Part shown: positions 11,991 to 51,934 of the stretch, piece after piece
Numbering within the stretch: the first letter of the stretch is position 1
Layout: every line of letters begins with the position of its first letter
Source of the DNA: Imbricaverruca yamaguchii
Lineage: Eukaryota > Arthropoda > Thecostraca > Neoverrucidae
Reading direction: 5' to 3'
NCBI GenBank assembly: GCA_034440575.1
Contig: JAOTOL010001471.1
Coordinates: 682,001 to 746,000, forward strand
Length of the DNA stretch: 64,000 nucleotides
The notes under the pieces: generated by a model
Database searches by the model: none
Told to the model about the DNA's origin: nothing
What the model saw: the letters and a program-made list of their open reading frames with translations, nothing else
Made by a program: the position numbers and the translations under genes

Positions 11991-13001
11991 CTCAAAATAT
12001 TAACCCGCGCCGTCTTTCCGTTCAAATCCTCACTTCAATTCAAATCTCGGGGGGGGTGGGGGGCGGTTGAAGAACCCCTCTAAAATCCAAGCTAAGCATT
12101 GCACGAAAACGAAAGAGGTGTCACCGGAAAGTGCTCGACGAGTAGGGTCCGGGTCCACCCTCCAAAACAACTTCTCCCAAAAGTGACGTCACCAGGGGGA
12201 TAGATTTTCACGACTTACATTATGTTTTTGACTCTGGGGAGTTCATTTTGGGGGATATATGAAAAACAAAAATGTATTTGGAATGATAAAAGGACAGCGA
12301 AATCGACCAGGGCTATAATTTTTCTGGCCCCCAAAAAACAAAAAGTAATTTTTTTTTTTGAAATTTCAAAATTTTGAGTTTTCAAGTTTTCTTTAATTTT
12401 CCTTTTCCAATAGGTAGAACAGACTGAGAAACGTTGTTCGAAGTGAACTTGCACTAATAAAAAATGCTTACTTTAGCCAGAATCCTGTATTTGAACTGCA
12501 AGTTGGCAAATACGCAAAATGTACATGTAGTCAAAAACGAAAAAAGATAAAAATTCCACTCGTACGTTTTGTTGCATCCGTAAAGGTAAGCAAACGCTGA
12601 AAGTTCCATTAAATTATCTGTATCCGTTAAAGCGTGACGATTGGTTGAACTTTTTTTTGGAGGTAACCTCCCTTGACCTTGACTAACTCGTTGACCCTAG
12701 ATGATCTGACCTAAAAATTTTGAATCAGCATGTCAAATTGATATGGGAAAAGGTATTCCAAATTTGGGCGCGCTGCCGCGCGTCATTCCTCCGCTATCCG
12801 CGAAAAACCTGAGGGGGCGGTTGAAGACCCTCCCCCCCCCCATCGAGACGGGACGGGTTAATGTTACTGTCACGCAACCAAGTTAGATCCTCCCACGAAT
12901 ACAACTTTTAAGACCGAGGTCTTCTTTAAGTGTACATGTTGATCTACGAATCCATCGTAAGTAGATGGGGTGAGTTGAGCCCCGGGAAAAGTGAGCCATC
13001 T

Positions 13002-13192
13002 CAGGGGCGGATACAGAAGATGGGAGGCATCGGGAAAATATTCCCCATGGAAGGTGGCACCCCTTTGGAAAGGCTCGAGTGCATCTCAACTCACTCAACG
13101 AGGTCGTCAGCCCAAGGCGCCCCTCCAGGTATTTGCGCAGTTGCGCCCCTCCAGACAAGTATTCCACATGGCAATTCCTAGATCCACCCCTG
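13002..13192. mobile_element. Candidate hAT-type MITE (191 bp)
   Basis: Inverted ends CAGGGGCGGATACAG (13002) and, read inward from 13192, CAGGGGTGGATCTAG, matching at 12 of 15 positions. The CAGGGG start fits hAT termini. The flanking 8-mers (AGCCATCT and GGCGACCT) agree at only 5 of 8 bases, so the target-site duplication is decayed or absent. The interior is non-coding. Confidence 0.45.
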
Positions 13193-13452
13193 GGCGACCT
13201 TGGTAACTTTGGTTGCCGCTGATTTTTGTTTTCCTGCGTTCGCAATCTTTTCGGACGGACTTTTGCAAACGCTTTTCCGGGTATACAGATCATTGGCTTT
13301 CAATATAAGTCAATGTAGCATTACTTTTGCGCATTTTTGGGATGCTTAGTGAGAAAATTTCCCGACTAACAATATCCGTGCATATTTTTTTTTCATGCAT
13401 GCCCTCGATTGGTGTGAAATAATGGAACTTCATGCGAAATATCGGCAGAGAA

Positions 13453-13534
13453 CAATCATTATCACCTTTGGCGCTACATGACCAACGTAGTCGATGCGCC
13501 CCTAAACTCCAATAACCAATCATTATCACCTTTG
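13453..13534 (-). mobile_element. ~46-bp micro-retroposon with 18-bp TSD
   Basis: The element at 13471-13516 is flanked by identical 18-bp copies of CAATCATTATCACCTTTG (13453-13470 and 13517-13534). On the minus strand it reads GTTATTGGAGTTTAGGGGCG, then CATCGACTACG and GGTCATGTAGCGC, the same core as the copies at 35883, 40360, 41161, 44726 and 59456. Confidence 0.8.
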
Positions 13535-14870
13535 ATTGACAACGCTCACCAAGAAACAGGTGCCAGCATGTCCATTTTCACTATGTAAAAGTGGTCAACG
13601 CTTATCTATTAGTGCATCGAAACCTGCGACGTAAGCATGCGCTGCTTCTCAAATTATGGCCCATGTGATACTTTTCATATTCAAATATCTAGATATGTAC
13701 TTACGGAACGTACGAACGTCACAGCGATATACAATTATGTTTTAAGAATAATATATAGGAGACCGGGCCTAGTGGATACACGAGACGTCTCATACAACAT
13801 TTTCTCCAAAAGTATGAAGTTGGTTGCCATGGCTGCCACACATGTTGCTACCAATAACACCCTCTTCACACGGCAAAAACAAGCGTAGGTCCTTTCGACC
13901 CAAGGCTGCAAAATGGCTACGATTCATCTTTGGAGCTAAAGTAAAATTTAAATGCCTGTGTTTCGCCCTTAATTTGTAATTTGCCACCTACTTGCTAACT
14001 TATTATGTTTTGGTTATCATTACCATGTTCCGTCAGCTTTACAACGGCGAAATTTTCCACTGAGCTGTACTTGCAATGCTGCATAACATGCTTCAGCCTG
14101 CACCAGAAAAAACTGCTGGGCAAGTTTATACAGCCTGCATAAATATCAGCCCGCATGAACGTTATGTCAACCGGTAATGAAATACAATAACCATTCATAT
14201 ATATATATATATGCATATTACCGTGCTACATATTATATAGAAGTTCTTATAAGAACTCCAAGGGACGTCTACGATAATGTGTTCCCAGCTGGCTTCAATC
14301 ATAATGCTTCCTCTTGACAAGTTGGTTTCTGTTCCTACTTTACGTGTTTGCCAGCCTTGACCGATGGAAGACGGAATGACTATTCACCAGAAATACTGCA
14401 AGTTAGGTCTGTAATACTGCACGTTAGGTCTGTAATTCCATAAAATTCGCGTGTTTCAATAACCAATTTGTCTTGCACCCACGCACCCGTGTGACATGTT
14501 AACTGCGGAGGCCACGGTGCACGCAGTCACTGCTATGTCTCCCTCAGTCACGGAACACTTCCCATTGCTTTATAATGACTGCGAGGGGCAGTCAGCTGGG
14601 CGGTGACGATACCTCACTTGTCTCAGTACTCCGATTGCTGCCTATCCGAACGTCTGCCCCGTCCTCTGTCCTCGTTTTCCCCGAGTGTCCCTGTTTGTCT
14701 GTCCGAGTCTCTCCACCCTGGCTTCACCAAAGATCTCTGTCCCCTCCTGCCCGAACGCCTATGTCTATTAGCTGCCGTCCGTGCTGATAAAGGCGAGTGT
14801 TAGAAATATAGGACTGCTGCTGTATTGTCAGACCAAAGCTGGCACTCCTGGCCAGTAAATACTTTGCCGA

Positions 14871-15541
14871 CACGCATCAGACAACATGTCACGACGCTAA
14901 CGCATCAGACAGCACGTCACGACGGTAACGCATCAGACAGCACGTCACGACGGTAACGCATCAGACAGCACGTCACGACGGTAACGCATCAGACAAAGTC
15001 ACGACGGTAACGCATCAGACAGCACGTCACGACGGTAACGCATCAGACAGCACGTCACGACGGTAACGCATCAGACAGCACGTCACGACGGTAACGCATC
15101 AGACAGCACGTCACGACGGTAACGCATCAGACAGCACGTCACGACGGTAACGCATCAGACAGCACGTCACGACGCTAACGCATCAGACAGCACGTCACGA
15201 CGGTAACGCATCAGACAGCACGTCACGACGGTAACGCATCAGACAGCACGTCACGACGCTAACGCATCAGACAGCACGTCACGACGCTAACGCATCAGAC
15301 AGCACGTCATGACGCTAACGCATCAGACAGCACGTCACGACGGTAACGCATCAGACAGCACGTCACGACGCTAACGCATCAGACAACACGTCACGACGGT
15401 AACGCATCAGACAACATGTCACGACGCTAACGCATCAGACAGCACGTCACGACGGTAACGCATCAGACAGCACGTCACGACGGTAACGCATCAGACAGCA
15501 CGTCACGACGCTAACGCATCAGACAGCACGTCACGACGGTA
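14871..15541 (+). repeat. 28-bp minisatellite, ~24 copies
   Basis: Near-identical 28-bp units containing ACGCATCAGACAGCACGTCA and then CGACGGTA. The main variants are GACGGT versus GACGCT and AGCACG versus AACATG, with one shortened unit near 14997. There are no unique spacers between units. Confidence 0.97.
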
Positions 15542-15945
15542 ATGCAAAATATGCGAAACGTAAGCAAAATGTCAAAAATAGGCCCACAATTCGAAAACGA
15601 TTCCCGGCAAGGTAAACGCTCTGTCCCTCCAAATCGCGCTGGCAAGCACCCACGTCAAAAACAAACCGGGTGGACGGTCACCAGAAGTCTGAGATGCACG
15701 AGTGAGACTCATCGGCACACCAAACGAGCTGACAGGTAACTCAACAGGGTGTCGGGACAGAGCAGGGTGACGACGGGTCGCCCCGAGCTCCCACCACATT
15801 TGGCCTGATCATCTCGTGCACTGTGGGGTCGGCTACTAACAATAGCCATAGTGAGCTACTTGAGGCCCGGGGAAGAACGGTACAGTCGTACACATCGACA
15901 TACACACGATCGAACAGCACAACATATTGCCTGGCCGGCGCAGCC
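15542..15945. other. Spacer between minisatellites
   Basis: No gene or repeat recognised. The first 60 bp is AT-richer than the flanks. Confidence 0.5.
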
Positions 15946-16405
15946 CTCACCATCACGTCAGTCGCTTCGATTACCACGACGACCAGCCAGCCATCATCAT
16001 CACGTCAGTCGCTTTGGCTACCACGACGGCCGGCCAGCCTACTGCCGGCCGGCGCAGTTCTCATCATCACGTCAGTCGCTTCGGCTACCACGACGGCCGG
16101 CCAGCCCTCATCATCACGTCAGTCGCTTCGGCTACCACGACGGCCGGCCAGCCTACTGCCGGCCGGCGCAGTTCTCATCATTACGTCAGTCGCTTCGGCT
16201 ACCACGACGGCCGGCCAGCCCTCATCATCGCGTCAGTCGCTTCGGCTACCACGACGGCCGGCCAGCCTTCTGCCGGCCGGCGCAGTTCTCATCATCGCGT
16301 CAGTCGCTTCGGTTACCACGACGGCCGGCCAGCCCTCATCATCACGTCAGTCGCTTCGGCTACCACGACGGCCGGCCAGCCTACTGCCGGCCGGCGCAGT
16401 CCTCA
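15946..16405 (+). repeat. Higher-order minisatellite, 114 bp = 47 + 67
   Basis: Starts of the motif CTCATCATCACG occur at 16060, 16107, 16174, 16221, 16288 and 16335, so spacings alternate exactly 47 and 67 bp. The 67-bp form equals the 47-bp form plus a CTACTGCCGGCCGGCGCAGT insert. Because 114 is divisible by 3, several frames stay open over the array. I regard these as by-products. Confidence 0.93.
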
Positions 16406-16872
16406 TCACAGCACCACGCCCGAGCCGTGTTAACTACCACAACGGCCGGCCAAACACCCGTAACACTCGACGCAGCCTCAACTAGCACCGGCCGCACGCG
16501 GCACTGCAGCACATCCTCTGCCGGAAATGTGCACGAATGCAGCGCTCCAACTGTCGGCGAAACAGCCACGGCCGGTCCATAAAGTGGCGCGACACACACC
16601 GGCTCCACTGGTTGGAGCTTATCAGTTCGAAAGAGCACGGCTTGTAAATATCAATGGTCGTGTGGTGACACACTATCCCGGCGTTTGTCATTAGGTGCAG
16701 TCGCACTACTCGGCGGCTTCAGTCCAGCCCGGACTCGCAGTACACCCGGTCGGAGGTGGAGCGCGCGCCACGCGTGCACCGGCCACGCCCGGCGCGGCCA
16801 GTGTTGTGGCGTTTTCTGTCATGGCATCATGAGATCCAACTGATACTCGGCCGCACAGGACCACATGCGCGT
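16406..16872. other. GC-rich spacer, nothing recognised
   Basis: Short open frames continue from the array but resemble no known protein. No RNA gene seen. Confidence 0.45.
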
Positions 16873-17440
16873 GGTCCTCAGTCGGACCAGACTACAGGTG
16901 GACATAGTCAGACGCGGGAACATGGTCCTCAGTCGGACCAGACTACAGGTGGACATAGTCAGACGCGGGAACATGGTCCTCAGTCGGACCAGACTACAGG
17001 TGGACATAGTCAGACGCGGGAACACGGTCCTCAGTCGGACATGGTCCCCAGACCGGACTACAGGTGGACATAGTCACACACAGAACACGGTCATACACGG
17101 GTACACTGTCCTCAGTCGGACCAGACTACAGGTGAACATGGTCCTCGGTCGGACCGGACTACATGTCACACACGGTACATGGTCCTCAACTGGACCGGAC
17201 TATAGGTGGACATGATCATTAGTCGGACTGAACTACTGGTGGACATGGTCACAAACGGGTGCATGACCCTCAGTCAGACCGGACTGCAGGTGAACATGGT
17301 CTCACCCTGGCACATGGTCTTCAGTCGGACCAGACCGAAGGTGGACATGGTCCCCAATCTGATCCGACTGCAGGTGGACATAGTCACATACGGGTACATG
17401 GTTACTTCAGTCGGACCGGACTACGGGTGGGCGTGGTGAC
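16873..17440 (+). repeat. 51-bp minisatellite, decaying rightward
   Basis: Units starting GGTCCTCAGTCGGACCAGAC begin at 16873, 16924, 16975 and 17026, exactly 51 bp apart. From 17060 to 17440 further copies diverge and change length. 51 is a multiple of three, which keeps frames open. Confidence 0.92.
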
Positions 17441-17513
17441 TACACGCAAAACGAGAGCCGTTCACATCACAAACGAGAATGGCTCATACCATACACGTGA
17501 ACCGCTGAGGTAG

Positions 17514-19010
17514 ACCGCTCACACCACTGACATAAGCTGCTCACACCACGGGCATGAGCAGCTCACACTACTGACATGAGCCGCTCATACCACTGACATG
17601 AGCCGCTCACACATCTGACATGAGCCGCTCACACCACGGGCATGAGCCGCTCACACCACTGACATGAGCCGCTCACACCACGGGCATGAGCCGCTCACAC
17701 CACTGACATGAGCCGCTCACACCACTGACATGAGCCGCTCACACCACTGACATGAGCCGCTCACACCACATGGACCACTGACATGAGCCGCTCAAACCAC
17801 TGACATGAGCCGCTCACACCGCTGACTTGGCCGCTCACACCACTGACATGAGCCGCTCACACCACTGACATGAGCCGCTCACACCACGGGCATGAGCCGC
17901 TCACACCACTGACATGAGCCGCTCACACCGCGGGCATGAGCCGCTCACACCACTGACATGAGCCGCTCACACCACTGACATGAGCCGCTCACACCACTGA
18001 CATGAGCCGCTCACACCACTGACATGAGCCGCTCACACCACTGACATGAGCCGCTCATACCACTGACATGAGCCGCTCACACTACTGACATGAGCCGCTC
18101 ACCACTGACATGAGCCGCTCACACCGCGCAGGCTACACCACGGGCATGGCCGTCACCACTGACATGAGCCGCTCACACCACTGACATGAGCTGCTTACAC
18201 CGCAAGCATGAGCCGCTCACACCACTGACATGAGCCGCTCACACCACTGACATGAGCCGCTCACACCACGGGCATGAGCCGCTCACACCACTGACATGAG
18301 CCGCTCAAACCACTGACATGAGCCGCTCACACCGCTGACTTTGGCCGCTCACACCACTGACATGAGCCGCTCACACCACTGACATGAGCCGCTCACACCA
18401 CGGGCATGAGCCGCTCACACCACTGACATGAGCCGCTCACACCACGGGCATGAGCCGCTCCACCACGACATGAGCCGTCACACCGCGGGCATGAGCCGCT
18501 CACACCACTGACATGAGCCGCTCACACCACTGACATGAGCCGCTCACACCACTGACATGAGCCGCTCACACCACTGACATGAGCCGCTCACACCACTGAC
18601 ATGAGCCGCTCACACCACTGACATGAGCCGCTCACTGACATGAGCCGCCACCACTGACATAGCCGCTCACACCTGACTTTGCCGCTCACACCACTGACAT
18701 GAGCCGCTCATACCACTGACATGAGCCGCTCACACCACTGACATGAGCCGCTCACACCACTGACATGAGCTGCTCACACCACTGACATGAGCCGCTCATA
18801 CCACTGACATGAGCCGCTCATACCACTGACATGAGCCGCTCATACCACTGACATGAGCCGCTCACACCACTGACATGAGCCGCTCACACCACTGACATGA
18901 GCCGCTCACACCGCTGACATGAGTCGGCCACACCACTGACATGAGCTGCTCACACCGCTGACTTTGGCCGCTCACACCGCGGACATGAGCCGCTCACACC
19001 GCAGGCATGA
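17514..19010 (+). repeat. 22-bp minisatellite, subtype A (~67 copies)
   Basis: Tandem 22-bp units of the form CCGCTCACACCACTGACATG plus AG. Variants include CACGGGCATGAG in place of CACTGACATGAG and a few indel units at 18130-18160 and 18450-18480. It lies just downstream of the IMPDH coding end in gene sense. Confidence 0.97.
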
Positions 19011-19531
19011 GCCGGTCACACCGCGGGCATGAGCCGGTCACACCGCGGGCATGAGCCGGTCACACCGCGGGCATGAGCCGGTCACACCGCGGGCATGAGC
19101 CGGTCACACCACGGGCATGAGCCGGTCACACCGCGGGCATGAGCCGGTCACACCGCGGGCATGAGCCGGTCACACCACGGGCATGAGCCGGTCACACCAC
19201 GGGCATGAGCCGGTCACACCACGGGCATGAGCCGGTCACACCGCGGGCATGAGCCGGTCACACTGCGGGCATGAGCCGGTCACACCGCGGGCATGAGCCG
19301 GTCACACCGCGGGCATGAGCCGGTCACACCGCGGGCATGAGCCGGTCACACCGCGGGCATGAGCCGGTCACACCGCGGGCATGAGCCGGTCACACCCGGG
19401 GGGCTGAGCCGGTCACACCGCGGGCATGAGCCGGTCACACCACGGGCATGAGCCGGTCACACCGCGGGCATGAGCCGGTCACACCGCGGGCATGAGCCGG
19501 TCACACCACGGGCATGAGCCGGTCACACCAC
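19011..19531 (+). repeat. 22-bp minisatellite, subtype B (~24 copies)
   Basis: The same 22-bp period switches at 19011 to CCGGTCACACCGCGGGCATG plus AG. It is very homogeneous, with one aberrant unit near 19395. The array ends about 60 bp from the IMPDH stop codon, so the IMPDH 3' untranslated region must enter it. Confidence 0.97.
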
Positions 19532-19592
19532 ACGCGGCGCCAGGCCAGGCCGAGGCCACGCCCAGCCGACCGGCGCGGGGTGGCGCGGCCAG

Positions 19593-48006
<28,414 letters not shown>

Positions 48007-48098
48007 TCTGCAACAACAGCGACATTCACTGAAGCAAGCCACCAGAGGGTACAGTATGAGTAGCAGCATTTGCAATATGGGCTACACATTGTTAAAAG

Positions 48099-48247
48099 CA
48101 GGGATGCGGAGTTGGGAAAATTTTGGACGGCTCTGGTTTCGACTCCGGCTCCGGGAAAGTATCCCGGCTCTGGCTCCGACTCCGGCTCCGAGTAAAATGT
48201 CCCGGCGGCTCAGACTCCGGGCAAAATGTTCCGGCTCCGCATCCCTG
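48099..48247. mobile_element. hAT-type MITE with GGAGCC-repeat interior, copy 1
   Basis: Perfect 13-bp terminal inverted repeats CAGGGATGCGGAG / CTCCGCATCCCTG and flanking 8-mers GTTAAAAG (48091) and GTTAAAGG (48248), 7 of 8 identical. 8-bp duplications and CAGGG ends fit the hAT superfamily. The interior is made of CTCCGGCTCCGA-like hexamers broken by AAAATGTCCCGGC boxes. It lies 93 bp 5' of the IMPDH start codon. Confidence 0.8.
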
Positions 48248-48255
48248 GTTAAAGG

Positions 48256-50880
48256 GGCGTAGGGGAGATTTTCCAACCCATTACAGCACCAGCAGTCACA
48301 TCACATTCAACAATCTTCCTTAGGCAATACATTCTTATGTGACTCCATTCGGGATATGCCTCATTAGGAAAGACCAAATCTGCCCCTTTGACCCCACACA
48401 CTAAGAGGTTTTGGAAACAGACAGCAAGACACTGATGCCTAACCATCCATTCTGGTTCATCAAACTTGTGCTGCAGTTTTGCATCATCAAAGCTGTTGTC
48501 ATCTGCTGTTATCATCATCAAGAAGATGATGGGACTCCCTGATTTTGAAATGAATGTTGCAATTGGTTCTTTGGATGTTTTAAATACAAGTAAGTGCACA
48601 CCTATTATGATGAATTGGGCAAAGCTCACAGAGCTATAGCTGTGGTGGGATGAGTTTTGTTTTTAATAGCCTGTGGGCTGTGGGTGGGAGTTTTTTTTTC
48701 CTATTCAGCTCCTTGGACATCAATAGTTGTGGTTTAGTGGTTTTGTGACATTTCAACTGTTGTCAACTGCTCAGGTCACATTGCATCACCAATTTATCAT
48801 GCAAGTGTGTTGCAGGCAAAGAGTAGCAACAAGTGGGACTCAAGCTCATAGCCCTTGCTCGTTGGACATTATGTCACACCCCAGTGCCTACTCCTGCTTG
48901 CCATTTGGACCCTGAGTGACCATATGCTGTTACTAGGTAGATAAAATTGATGTTGTAATTTCATGAACCCCCATAACCTTAGAAATGTTCCATCCCTGGG
49001 CATGAATCTCACACAATATATTGGACTTGAGCACCTTTCTGCACCAGAGGACCCAATCACCAATGCACATAATTTGGTAGCTACATATATATTGTCATAC
49101 TTAGCAGGTTTTGCCACCTGGGTCAGCATTGGAAATACCCAGCTGTTATAGATGCATCTCCAAAGAGGACAAGTCAGCTCACAGGCATGTCTTGCCTGTT
49201 GTGGCAAGGTCAACTTAACAACCTTGACTGGCTGCCACATGGCTTCCTACCATGTAAGCCAGCAGGCCAGTCAGGTGGTAGCATTCAAGAATGGACTTTG
49301 CACCACCTCTGCTCTCCAGAGCAAAAGTACATCCACAATCACCCAGTACTTCCAACCCTTACTGGGATACATGCCTAGGAATTTACCTAAATTTGAATGA
49401 ACAAGACAGCAGTTAGTAGGTAACCACCATCAGCACAGTGCTAGGGTACTTCCTCTAAATCTACTTCCCGTAGCATGGGTGTAACTGTGAAATTGGTTGC
49501 AGGGGCAAATTACCTTTTTGCTGGTCAAAGTTCCTAAAAACCATGAGTATCTAGCTTATGCTGCATGATTGTGCCTTAAAGCATGCATGAGACAAGCTTG
49601 ACACATGTATTAGCCCCATGATGCAAACAATGGTATTAGCAGAAAGAGATGTCTTCTGGATTCCTGGAGACCACACATCAGAATTTGCTTCATTAACATT
49701 TTCTATTCTGAAAGCTGGGTGTCAACCAATTGGTGTAAGGTATTTTGTATATGTCATAACCATTAGCAACTTCAAACACATGTTTAACAGCACCATACTG
49801 CAAACACAAGACCACAACTGATCCTTTGCTTTGTGCACCACTATCACATCTGACTGTGGTGTGTGTGGTAGTAGTTTGGTGCATATTATGTAGGGAATCG
49901 GCTGTGTGGGTAGGTAAGTATGTGCTCCGAGTTGAGGATGAAGTGTGATTTATTTGTTTTTGGTTTTCATATAGCCAGCCTTGTATTGAGACCAACACTA
50001 AAAGGAGAGCATGAGATGAAGCTGAGCTGAGCTTGCTCCATAAGATGAAGCTGAGCTGTCTATCAGGTCTCTGCCTTGCATAGGTACTGACTAGGTGCAA
50101 CATGCTTTTCCTGTCAGTTACCAGAAAATAGATTTCATACAGAAAAATAACCTATCCATAACAACATACTCTGGAAGAAGTCTGTTTGTGTTCTAAACTC
50201 CCAACCTGGAAAGTAAGTTTCCCACTCTGTTTATATGTTGGCAATATTGCACAATAATTAAAAGCTTTCAACAACAAAACAAAGATATTTAAAGCAGGTT
50301 AATTTATTTAAAAAAACAATATTTAAGCAATTGAAGTATCATGATCATAAATAAGAAATATTTTGACCAGTTCCTCATACAGAAATGAAAAAATATTGAA
50401 TTCAATTATGAAATGGATGAAAAATATTCACTTATTTAATTTAATTGGATGTTTGGGATTTATAGGTATATAAGAAATGGTCAAAACATTACTTATAATT
50501 ATGATGCTCCTTGCTAAAGCAGTCTAGCTTAAATAATTTAGGTTAAGTTAGGTTAGGTTAGATTGGGCTAGGTTTTACATCAGGAATTTTAGGAAAATGA
50601 TTGAGTGTTGACCTTTTAACAAAATTACTTTTCTAAATCCATTTTTCCCCAAATGGGCTATGTTAACTTAGGTTATTTTGCAATTCTACTTTAACATTAC
50701 ACATTGCTTTTTATGCTATATTACCTAACTTAGTCCCTTTTTTTGTGTTACTTTGCTCATGAACTGAAAGGTGCACATTTGCACAGGAATGAGTCGTCAT
50801 CATGTCAGTCACACTCATCAGCATTATATTGGAATGATGAGTTGCAAGAATAAAGGAGACCCTTCAAGTCATAAATTTAC
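48256..50880. other. CpG-depleted block, probable IMPDH 5' intron
   Basis: After 48351 I count five CpG dinucleotides in about 2.5 kb, whereas the flanks show more than twenty per 250 bp just beyond 50880. TG and CA are abundant. No recognised coding exon; the 126-codon minus frame ending at 48249 has no recognised homology. Contains SINE copy 3 and a short GTTAGGTTAGGTTAG run (50552). If the donor at 50901-50906 joins the acceptor before the IMPDH ATG, the block is the first intron. Confidence 0.6.
48731..48895 (-). mobile_element. tRNA-derived SINE, copy 3, CpG-decayed
   Basis: In minus sense: GGCTATGAGCTTGAGTCCCA corresponds to GGTTGTGAGTTCGAGTCTCA of copy 1, CTCTTTGCCTGCAAC to CTCTTCGTCCGCGAC, and ATTGGTGATGC to ATTGGGGACGC. 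Most CpG sites of copies 1 and 2 appear as TpG or CpA here. This copy keeps a longer tRNA-like head up to about 48895. Confidence 0.65.
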
Positions 50881-50906
50881 CGCCGACACTAGTAGGTAGG
50901 ACTTAC

Positions 50907-51180
50907 CTTAACCTATGCACGTGTTTCGCTCTCCCTATGTGCTTTAATGAGAACTTTGACGTAAGGGATGTAGAAATTTGCTCGATTTACAGTGCAAGGT
51001 AAACAATCGCGCGAGATGTGCTCGCCACGACGGAGACGTCGCGCCCTCTACACAAAGGCCCTAACGCACAAACAGCTATTGCGCCACTTCTCACGCGGAG
51101 TATACAAGCACACGCGACCGCTAACGTGGAGCATAGATACGTTTCTAACGCAGTTCAGACCAAAGGGTTCAAAGGATTGT
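50907..51180 (-). promoter_or_regulatory. CpG-rich candidate promoter / 5' UTR exon of IMPDH
   Basis: CpG density jumps at 50881. In minus sense the segment ends AGGTTAAG|GTAAGTCC, a near-ideal donor at 50906. The matching acceptor would be TGTTGTTGCAG directly before the IMPDH ATG, giving a 2.9-kb 5' intron. No TATA box or initiator that I can defend. Inference from composition and splice signals only. Confidence 0.35.
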
Positions 51181-51488
51181 TCTATGTCTGGCTATCAGCA
51201 GCCCAACTGACATCATTAAGGTTAAGATTTTATGGTGCATGCGAGATCTTCAATTCCTAAAGGGATGTTCTGAACCTTTTGTTTAATCTAGTGGAGTTCT
51301 ATATGGTGCCGAGGGGCGCAACTGGATGGGGATGAATATATTTTACGAATCTCAAACTGCACCCAAAACTAACGTCTCCGGATTTCGCGCATTATTTTCT
51401 GGTGGAGCGCAGTTTTGAAGTACACAATGAATTAAAATATGGAATGCAACTAGTTACGTGCGATATATTGATGTAGCTCCCTTAAAAC

Positions 51489-51934
51489 CAAGGATGCGGA
51501 GCCGGAGCCGGAGCCGGAGCCTGAGCCGGACCCGCCGGGGCCGGAACATTTTGCCCGCAGCCGGAGTCGGAGCCGGAGCCGCCGGGACATTTTTATCGGA
51601 GCCGGAGTGGGAGCCGGAGCCGTTTAACGCATGGCGGCTCCGACTCCGAAAGAGGTATAAATTAAACCAAATTAGCAAATGCTAAATGAACACATTATAC
51701 CTAGTATAAAGGCAGATACAGGGTTTATATGGGAAAGGTGCTTATAATTGTCTGTAGTTTGCGTCCCTGAGTGGTCGAGGCTAAGTTTTTTTTTTTACAT
51801 CCCCTAGCTCTTACTTAATGGATCGATCACGTTTGGGATGTACGGAGCCGGAGTCTGAGTCGGAGCCGGGATACTTCCCCGGAGCTGGAGTCGGAGCCGG
51901 AGCCGTCCAAAATTTTCCCGGCTCCGCATTCCTG
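51489..51934. mobile_element. hAT-type MITE with GGAGCC-repeat interior, copy 2
   Basis: Termini CAAGGATGCGGAG and CTCCGCATTCCTG, with perfect 8-bp duplications CTTAAAAC at 51481-51488 and 51935-51942. Arms at 51489-51650 and 51843-51934 are GCCGGAGCCGGAGCC hexamers with ACATTTT boxes, and the middle 190 bp is unrelated AT-rich DNA. Same ends and interior boxes as the 48099 copy. Confidence 0.85.

Larger units (their letters stand above)
10679..14870. other. Intergenic between converging genes
   Basis: No recognised coding sequence. It holds a 35-bp direct repeat (11896-11990), a candidate hAT-type MITE (13002-13192) and a 46-bp retroposon (13471-13516). It also has AT-rich tracts around 12330-12410 and G/C homopolymers near 12047 and 12828. 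The motif GGGGGCGGTTGAAGA occurs at about 12057 and again at about 12814, bracketing an AT-rich stretch of roughly 760 bp. The nearest AATAAA for the receptor is at 12456. Confidence 0.5.

Noticed and set aside
14871..15541. CRISPR-like look of a 28-bp repeat
   Set aside because: Units are contiguous with no unique spacers, there are no cas genes, and the context is eukaryotic.
15823..16582. Three overlapping 168-243-codon Ser/Arg/Pro-rich frames
   Set aside because: Produced by the 114-bp repeat, whose length is a multiple of three. No signal peptide or recognisable domain supports a gene.
48249..48629. 126-codon minus-strand frame in the CpG desert
   Set aside because: Reasonable composition, but its stop lies in the MITE-flanking duplication, no homology is recognised and no splice partners are found. 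It may deserve a database search, but I do not call it a gene.
50552..50566. TTAGG telomere-type repeats
   Set aside because: Only three units in AT-rich DNA. Too short to indicate a telomere.
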